From Tragulus kanchil (lineage: Eukaryota > Chordata > Mammalia > Artiodactyla > Tragulidae): DNA of 64,000 bases. Shown here piece after piece: positions 57,321 through 64,000 of this stretch. Each line of letters begins with the position of its first letter. The stretch's first letter is position 1. The stretch lies in the NCBI GenBank assembly GCA_022376925.1, contig JAIOJX010000006.1, positions 55,275,658-55,339,657 of the forward strand, read 5' to 3'. The notes beneath the pieces are model-generated. The model was not told the DNA's origin, made no database searches, and saw nothing but the letters and a program-made list of their open reading frames with translations. A program made the position numbers and the translations under genes.

Positions 57321-58920
57321 TGCAGTTAGGTTAGGTACTTAAATCTAGATGTGGTGTCTCTGATGTTAGCACAAGAGATGCCATTTTGGGCCTGTGTTTT
57401 TTCTCTTTAACACTTGTATTAGAGAGTGCAAGTTTATGTGCCTGACACATAGCGGGGCCAAACAAACTGAAAAGTCATAGTTTGGAGCAGAGAAAGGTTT
57501 ATTGCAGGGATACTCAAGGAGACAGATGGCTCATGCCACCAAAAAAAGAAAAAAACCCTGCACTTCTTGAAAGTTTTCAGCAAAGCATTTTTTTTTTTAA
57601 ATGTATATAATTTTTAAATTTTTATTTATTTATTTACTTTTGGCTATTCTGGGTTTTCATTGCTGGTTCACGCTCTTCTCTAGTTGCAAGGAGTGGGGGC
57701 TACTCTCTAGTTGAGGAGAGCAGCCTTCTTGTTGCAGTGACTTCTCTTGTTGTGGAACTCGGGCTCTAGAGCATGTGGACTTCAATAGTTGTGGCACATG
57801 GGCTCAATAGCTGTGGCTCTGAGGCTCTAGAGCATTCCCTTTAAATCTTATGTAATTCTGGCAAAAGAAGCAGAGATTGGACTTATTTCCTAAAAGATCA
57901 AGATGAGAGGTAGATAGGTCTTCCCATGTAAGGCAGGTAGATACATAGGTCTTCATCTTAGGAGATGAAGAGGCAAATGACCAAGATCCCTCAGATAAGT
58001 GACTGGGAATTTCATCCAACAAGCATGTTAATTCCTTGTGTTAAAAAGAAGAGTAGATTTTTAGGACTGATTGGCTTTGTTCATCAATTCATAAATCAGG
58101 CAGCATCCCACCTAACAACTAGGAGGGCCCTCTGAAACATTGTACAACATGGAAGGTTTTTATAGGAAGATAATAGGGAGGGCAAAAGGAGCAAAACACA
58201 CACACACACACACACACGGATTCTTTTTTTAGTCCAGGACATCTATGGCGGGGAGGCAGGGAGGGAGTGGCAAAGGTTTTATCAAGCAGGATACCTTTTC
58301 TCCCTCTGAGGGGATGGTCAGGGCCTAGTGACAAATTACCTCATTGTTGCCAGACCAGAAAATTCCAGACTGTTGATTAACACTGTGTTTCTGATGAAGG
58401 CTGAAACTGCAGTTAGGTTAGGTACTTAAATCTAGATGTGGTGTCTCTGATGTTAGCACAAGAGATGCCATTTTGGGCCTGTGTTTTTTCTCTTTAACAC
58501 TTGTATTAGAGAGTGCAAGTTTATGTGCCTGACACATAGCGGGGCCAAACAAACTGAAAAGTCATAGTTTGGAGCAGAGAAAGGTTTATTGCAGGGATAC
58601 TCAAGGAGACAGATGGCTCATGCCACCAAAAAAAGAAAAAAACCCTGCACTTCTTGAAAGTTTTCAGCAAAGCATTTTTTTTTTTTAATGTATATAATTT
58701 TTAAATTTTTATTTATTTATTTACTTTTGGCTATTCTGGGTTTTCATTGCTGGTTCACGCTCTTCTCTAGTTGCAAGGAGTGGGGGCTACTCTCTAGTTG
58801 AGGAGAGCAGCCTTCTTGTTGCAGTGACTTCTCTTGTTGTGGAACTCGGGCTCTAGAGCATGTGGACTTCAATAGTTGTGGCACATGGGCTCAATAGCTG
58901 TGGCTCTGAGGCTCTAGAGC
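56747..58920. repeat. Tandem duplication, period 1087 bp
   Basis: Copy 1 is 56747-57833 and copy 2 is 57834-58920. The junction cuts the antisense CHR-type SINE in half at 57833 ('gctctagagc' joined to 'attccc'). Nearly identical otherwise; one clear difference is atcatg/atcaag at 57192/58282. Confidence 0.95.
57320..57580 (-). repeat. LTR-like fragment, family not assigned
   Basis: The minus strand holds 'ccctgcaataaacctttctc' with an AATAAA signal and 'gcatctcttgtgctaacatc', resembling a class I or MaLR LTR. No clear ends. The duplicate lies at about 58407-58667. Confidence 0.4.
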
Positions 58921-59066
58921 ACAGGCTCAATAGTTGTGGCTCACCAGCTTATTTGCTCCACGGCACATGGGATCTTCCCAGATCAGAGATCAAACTCGTG
59001 TCTCTTGCATTGAGGGATGAACTCTTTACCACTGAGCTACCAGGGAAGCCCAGCAAAGCATTTTTT
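58665..59066 (-). mobile_element. CHR-type SINE (older subfamily), antisense
   Basis: The plus strand has a T-rich start, 'tttggctattctgggttttc', repeated 'tagttgtggc' phrases, and ends 'gctaccagggaagccc'. The direct repeat cagcaaagcatttttt lies at 58665-58680 and 59051-59066. A partial duplicate lies at 57579-57833. Confidence 0.9.
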
Positions 59067-59324
59067 AAGGCCACACGGGGGTATGTGAACAGCTCATGCA
59101 CAGTTCTCTGACTGGTTGACATTTTCAATCCTTTGGCTTCAGAAGAACCAGAGGCTAGTGCTCATGTTTATCAGGTAGTTAATTTCTTATTTTTGGTGGT
59201 GGTTTTTAGCATCTGAAAAACTCAGGAAATATGCATGAGATAGAGGTGAGCTACTGCAGAGGATATGGGAGAGGGATCTGTTTCAGTAGGTCCAACATGG
59301 TCCCAGTCCTTTACACATTCCCTA

Positions 59325-59880
59325 AGTCATAATTGAAGTCTCTGCAACCCCATGCACTGCAGCATGACACACTTTCATGTCCTTCACTATCTCCTAGAGT
59401 TTGCTCAAATTCATGACCATTGAGTCAGTGATGTTATCTAATCATCTTATACTCTGCTGTCTCCTTCTGCTTTTGCCTTCAAATTTTCCCAGCGTTGGGG
59501 TCTTTTCCAATATATCAGCTCTTTGCATCAGGTGGCCAAAGTACTGGAGCTTCAGCTTCAGCATCAGTCCTGATGAAAATTTAGGGTTGATTTCCTTTGG
59601 GATTGATTTGTTTGATCTGCTTTCTATCCAAGGGACTCTCAAGAGTCTTCTCCAGCTGCACAATATGAAAGCATCAATTCTTCAGTGCTTAGCCCTCTTT
59701 ATGGTCCAACTCTCACATTCATACATGACTACTGGGGAAACCATAGCTTTGACTATGTGAACCTTTGTCACCAAAGTGGTGTCTCTGCTTTCTGATATGC
59801 TGTCTAGGTTTGTCATAGCTTTCCTTCTAAGAAGCAAGCATCTTTTAATTTGGAAGATTATAAAAGATAGAGGCACAAGA
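59325..59880 (-). mobile_element. BovB 3' region, antisense, with C-terminal ORF remnant
   Basis: The minus-strand frame 59876-59682 reads like the BovB reverse-transcriptase-side C-terminus ('KAMTNLDSI', 'VKAMVSPVVMY', 'CESWTIK'). Downstream comes the familiar 3' region ('gcatcaattcttcagtgctt' on the plus strand). It is 5'-truncated and decayed. Confidence 0.88.
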
Positions 59881-60514
59881 AATGTTACTTCTAGGCAGGC
59901 CCCCTTGATCTAGGCAGGCAGCTATGGGTGATTTTGGCTCACAGGCTTTCCCGGTTCCAGGAAAGTGGGGTGGGTACACTCAGGGCTCATTAGCTGGAGA
60001 AAGTCAAGAGAGCTGCCACCTGGCCAACTTCTACATGCATAGTAGAACATTATAATGGCAGTCAGTGGGCATTTTGTTGCCTTTAATCCATCCTCCTGTA
60101 AACATCTTATTAACCTCTAAAGTTGCAGAGACATTGATTTGGTCTCTCTGTGTTTTCCAATGATAGTAATTTGGCTGTGTTTTCCCGTCAACATTTTCCC
60201 ATTGTATTGTATCAATAGCAAACTGAATTTAGATTCCTATCCTCTTGGAATTGTATATGTCCTTTATACTTTATTTTTCCTAACTATAATTTTGAAGTGA
60301 TAGTGGTACATTTCTTTATCTCCAGAGACTGACCATAGTTTCCATTCATTCTCATCCCTCCAGTCATATGTGCCACAATATGTTCAGGTAAAACCTACCA
60401 ACTGGGGGTCTCCACCTTGCTACGCCACCCTACAGGCTAAATTGTCAGTCTCCATGATTTCACAAGTTCCTCTTAAAAAAAGAAAATATGAATTCATATA
60501 AATACACAATCAAA
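59881..60514. other. Unassigned DNA
   Basis: No gene seen. Part of the following duplicated unit. Confidence 0.4.
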
Positions 60515-60640
60515 CACACATAAACATAGTCACCCCTAAGTATTGGCAGAAGATTCACTCCAAGACCTCCAGATATACCACAGATGCTCAAATGCCTTAT
60601 ATACATTTATATGAAGTGGTGTAATACTGTAGACAACACC
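60515..60640 (+). repeat. Tigger-like DNA transposon remnant, low confidence
   Basis: 'cacccctaagtattggcaga' to 'gatgctcaaatgccttatat' resembles an old Tigger-type element end. The duplicate is at about 61589-61714. Confidence 0.4.
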
Positions 60641-60784
60641 ATTTCATATTTAATATTATGTATATAATAGCTAACATTATAATATCAAATATATGTTATA
60701 TATATTAAATATATACTATTAATACATATTTTAAAAAAATCCTTACCAACTGGCCCTCACCCCTGTAGTTACTTTCCTTGGGTA

Positions 60785-60970
60785 ATGTAGTCAGATACAG
60801 AGTTTTGTTGTTTACTGCCACACATCAACCTGAATCAGCCATAGGTAGACATGTATCCCCTTCCTTTTGAACTTCACTCCCATCACCTTCCCATCCCACC
60901 CCTCTAGGTCATTATGGAGCCCCTGTTTGAGTTCTCTTAGTCTTACAGCAGATTCCCATTAGTTATATAT
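60785..60970 (-). mobile_element. L1 3' UTR fragment, antisense
   Basis: 'ttttgttgtttactgccaca' to 'cttagtcttacagcagattc' parallels the antisense L1 3' UTR at 41131-41290. Further copies at about 61859-62044 and 63077-63180 come from the duplications. Confidence 0.7.
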
Positions 60971-61930
60971 TTTACATCTTAAAAAATTTTCATACTTGAG
61001 GCAGGCAGCTATGGGGCCAATTTCCCAGTTCCAGGAAAGTGGGGTGGGTACACTCAGGGCTCATTAGCTGGAGAAAGTCAAGAGAGCTGCCACCTGGCCA
61101 ACTTCTACATGCATAGTAGAACATTATAATGGCAGTCAGTGGGCATTTTGTTGCCTTTAATCCATCCTCCTGTAAACATCTTATTAACCTCTAAAGTTGC
61201 AGAGACATTGATTTGGTCTCTCTGTGTTTTCCAATGATAGTAATTTGGCTGTGTTTTCCCGTCAACATTTTCCCATTGTATTGTATCAATAGCAAACTGA
61301 ATTTAGATTCCTATCCTCTTGGAATTGTATATGTCCTTTATACTTTATTTTTCCTAACTATAATTTTGAAGTGATAGTGGTACATTTCTTTATCTCCAGA
61401 GACTGACCATAGTTTCCATTCATTCTCATCCCTCCAGTCATATGTGCCACAATATGTTCAGGTAAAACCTACCAACTGGGGGTCTCCACCTTGCTACGCC
61501 ACCCTACAGGCTAAATTGTCAGTCTCCATGATTTCACAAGTTCCTCTTAAAAAAAGAAAATATGAATTCATATAAATACACAATCAAACACACATAAACA
61601 TAGTCACCCCTAAGTATTGGCAGAAGATTCACTCCAAGACCTCCAGATATACCACAGATGCTCAAATGCCTTATATACATTTATATGAAGTGGTGTAATA
61701 CTGTAGACAACACCATTTCATATTTAATATTATGTATATAATAGCTAACATTATAATATCAAATATATGTTATATATATTAAATATATACTATTAATACA
61801 TATTTTAAAAAAATCCTCACCAACTGGCCCTCACCCCTGTAGTTACTTTCCTTGGGTAATGTAGTCAGATACAGAGTTTTGTTGTTTACTGCCACACATC
61901 AACCTGAATCAGCCATAGGTAGACATGTAT

Positions 61931-64000
61931 CCCCTTCCTTTTGAACTTCACTCCCATCACCTTCCCATCCCACCCCTCTAGGTCATTATGGAGCCCCTGT
62001 TTGAGTTCTCTTAGTCTTACAGCAGATTCCCATTAGTTATATATTTTACATCTTAAAAAATTTTCATACTTGAGAAAAGATGTTTCAAGTGGATCAGTAG
62101 AAGCAAGACATGGAAGGATGAGAAACATGATAGATTCTGGAATTACAAGGATCTTTACAGTGGAGTATGGAGCTAGGCAGCTGGGGAAGGGCCAGATCAT
62201 GACTTTCTTTTTAGTGTTATGACAAAGAGTTGGAACATTGTCCAGAAGGCATCGGAAGTTGAAAGCTTTTAAGGAAGGGTGTAGTAAGATTAGATGTGTT
62301 TTAATCAGCTCTTTCTGGCAGCAGTGTGGAAAATGAATCGAATGGGGGGAGAATGGAGTGAGGAAACAGTTATAAAGCTATTAAATAGATTTAGGTGAGA
62401 ATTTATGAGGCTTCTACTAGGGCCAGTTGCAATGTGGAGAATAGTGGAGAGATTCAAAAGCTACTTAGCAAGTAGAATAAACAGACGTGCTGTTTGATCA
62501 GATGTGAAGTGTTCTCTTAGCAGGAGCCTAGAATGGCTTTGTGATGGGCATGTCTCCTGATACCATTACTTGAAGCCAGGAATATTGTAAGAGAAATGGA
62601 TTTAGGCAAAAGGATGCACTGTTGATAAATTGTCTAAGACATTTGAATGCAAATGTCCAAATATGTCCAGTATGTATACCCACATATATACATACATAGC
62701 AAAATTGCTAACTGAAGATATATGAGCCAGACTTAAAGATATGGACAGATATCAACAGCATATGGTTGATGTGTATAGAAAGAATAATACTGGAAAATAT
62801 AATTTGAAGGTTATTTCTCTAGTCTAGATACTTATCTGGTGTTTTAGGGATAGACAGAAGAGAGGAATCTGGAATCTCAGAGATAAGATTAGGTAAACAG
62901 AGTATAAAGAAAATGTGAAGTCAGAAAAATGGGGGGAAGGAGAGAAGGGAATTTCAAAGTGTAATATGAAGGCATATGCTAGAGATGTCCAACAAGTTGA
63001 GGACAAAAAGGTGTCTTGTACTTTGTCAATAAGAAGTCACTAAAATTCTAATTAAAGAGAAGACAAAAGGAAATTTCCCCTTCCTTTTGAACTTCACTCC
63101 CATCACCTTCCCATCCCACCTCTAGGTCATTATGGAGCCTGTTTGAGTTGTCTTAGTCTTACAGCAGATTCCCATTAGTTATATATTTTACATCTTAAAA
63201 AATTTTCATACTTGAGAAAAGATGTTTCAAGTGGATCAGTAGAAGCAAGACATGGAAGGATGAGAAACATGATAGATTCTGGAATTACAAGGATCTTTAC
63301 AGTGGAGTATGGAGCTAGGCAGCTGGGGAAGGGCCAGATCATGACTTTCTTTTTAGTGTTATGACAAAGAGTTGGAACATTGTCCAGAAGGCATCGGAAG
63401 TTGAAAGCTTTTAAGGAAGGGTGTAGTAAGATTAGATGTGTTTTAATCAGCTCTTTCTGGCAGCAGTGTGGAAAATGAATCGAATGGGGGGAGAATGGAG
63501 TGAGGAAACAGTTATAAAGCTATTAAATAGATTTAGGTGAGAATTTATGAGGCTTCTACTAGGGCCAGTTGCAATGTGGAGAATAGTGGAGAGATTCAAA
63601 AGCTACTTAGCAAGTAGAATAAACAGACGTGCTGTTTGATCAGATGTGAAGTGTTCTCTTAGCAGGAGCCTAGAATGGCTTTGTGATGGGCATGTCTCCT
63701 GATACCATTACTTGAAGCCAGGAATATTGTAAGAGAAATGGATTTAGGCAAAAGGATGCACTGTTGATAAATTGTCTAAGACATTTGAATGCAAATGTCC
63801 AAATATGTCCAGTATGTATACCCACATATATACATACATAGCAAAATTGCTAACTGAAGATATATGAGCCAGACTTAAAGATATGGACAGATATCAACAG
63901 CATATGGTTGATGTGTATAGAAAGAATAATACTGGAAAATATAATTTGAAGGTTATTTCTCTAGTCTAGATACTTATCTGGTGTTTTAGGGATAGACAGA
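61931..64000. repeat. Tandem duplication, period about 1142 bp, second copy cut by the window end
   Basis: Copy 1 starts near 61931. Copy 2 starts at 63077 and runs to the window end (equal to about 62858). The first 60 bases of copy 2 hold several small deletions (cccacctctagg for cccacccctctagg; gagcctgttt for gagcccctgttt). After that the match is essentially exact. Confidence 0.95.
62077..63076. other. Unassigned DNA, partly old repeat
   Basis: 62100-62480 resembles the same old widespread repeat suspected at 39480-39760 ('gggccagatcatgactttct', 'ctctttctggcagcagtgtg'). The family is uncertain. No gene. Confidence 0.35.

Larger units (their letters stand above)
59912..62076. repeat. Tandem duplication, period 1074 bp
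   Basis: Copy 1 is 59912-60998 and copy 2 is 60999-62076. The first 30 bases of copy 2 are disturbed: 'atggggccaatttcccag' stands where copy 1 has a longer run. Otherwise they are almost identical. Confidence 0.95.

Noticed and set aside
60640..60740. AT-rich block as a possible origin or matrix attachment site
   Set aside because: Only low-complexity TA-rich DNA without a recognisable motif. Nothing supports a function.

Overview
The window looks like nuclear DNA of a ruminant artiodactyl. It carries 3' ends of BovB (an RTE-type LINE), Bov-tA-type SINEs, CHR-type tRNA-derived SINEs, ruminant-style L1 and a class I endogenous retrovirus (ERV). I cannot name the species. I see no host protein-coding gene, no convincing host exon, no RNA gene and no CRISPR array. 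The sequence is an intergenic or intronic field of nested retroelements plus unassigned AT-rich DNA, and almost every long reading frame belongs to a retroelement.

Layout: 1-8300 is AT-rich DNA with old sense L1 fragments (4160-4650, 5745-6098, 6850-8125) and two CHR-type SINEs (6109-6399, 8143-8298). 8885-15310 is antisense L1 DNA carrying a Bov-tA dimer and a BovB 3' end. 15596-25771 is one full-length sense L1 with CpG-rich 5' UTR, broken ORF1 and ORF2, 3' UTR and A-rich tail. A CHR-type SINE sits directly behind it and shares its target site. 26100-35270 holds BovB, Bov-tA, MIR and CHR-type copies and old LTR-like DNA. 35275-37250 is a degenerate minisatellite. 41105-42660 is another antisense L1 with a SINE inside it. 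44336-45024 is an LTR-plus-SINE composite between 16-bp direct repeats. 48877-56668 is a defective class I provirus on the minus strand, with near-identical LTRs, a tRNA-Phe-like primer site, and broken gag, pro, pol and env. The rest is old repeats and a further SINE and BovB.

The strongest signal spans the whole window. At least sixteen head-to-tail duplications, each with a period of about 1.03-1.18 kb, cut across every sequence class. The two copies are nearly identical and differ mostly by homopolymer length. At several junctions, short degraded stretches look like noisy versions of the sequence that follows the second copy. I read this as unmerged overlaps of stitched long-read pieces (an assembly artefact), not biology. 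It inflates the L1 by about 3.3 kb and makes the provirus appear to have three LTRs. If the duplications were confirmed in raw reads they would be extraordinary.

Biologically the best leads are the LTR-SINE composite with a long target-site duplication (TSD), the three copies of one target site around the L1 and its adjoining SINE, the 55-bp palindrome-bearing repeats in the proviral leader, the contrast between young LTRs and broken proviral genes, and the short and long forms of the CHR-type SINE.
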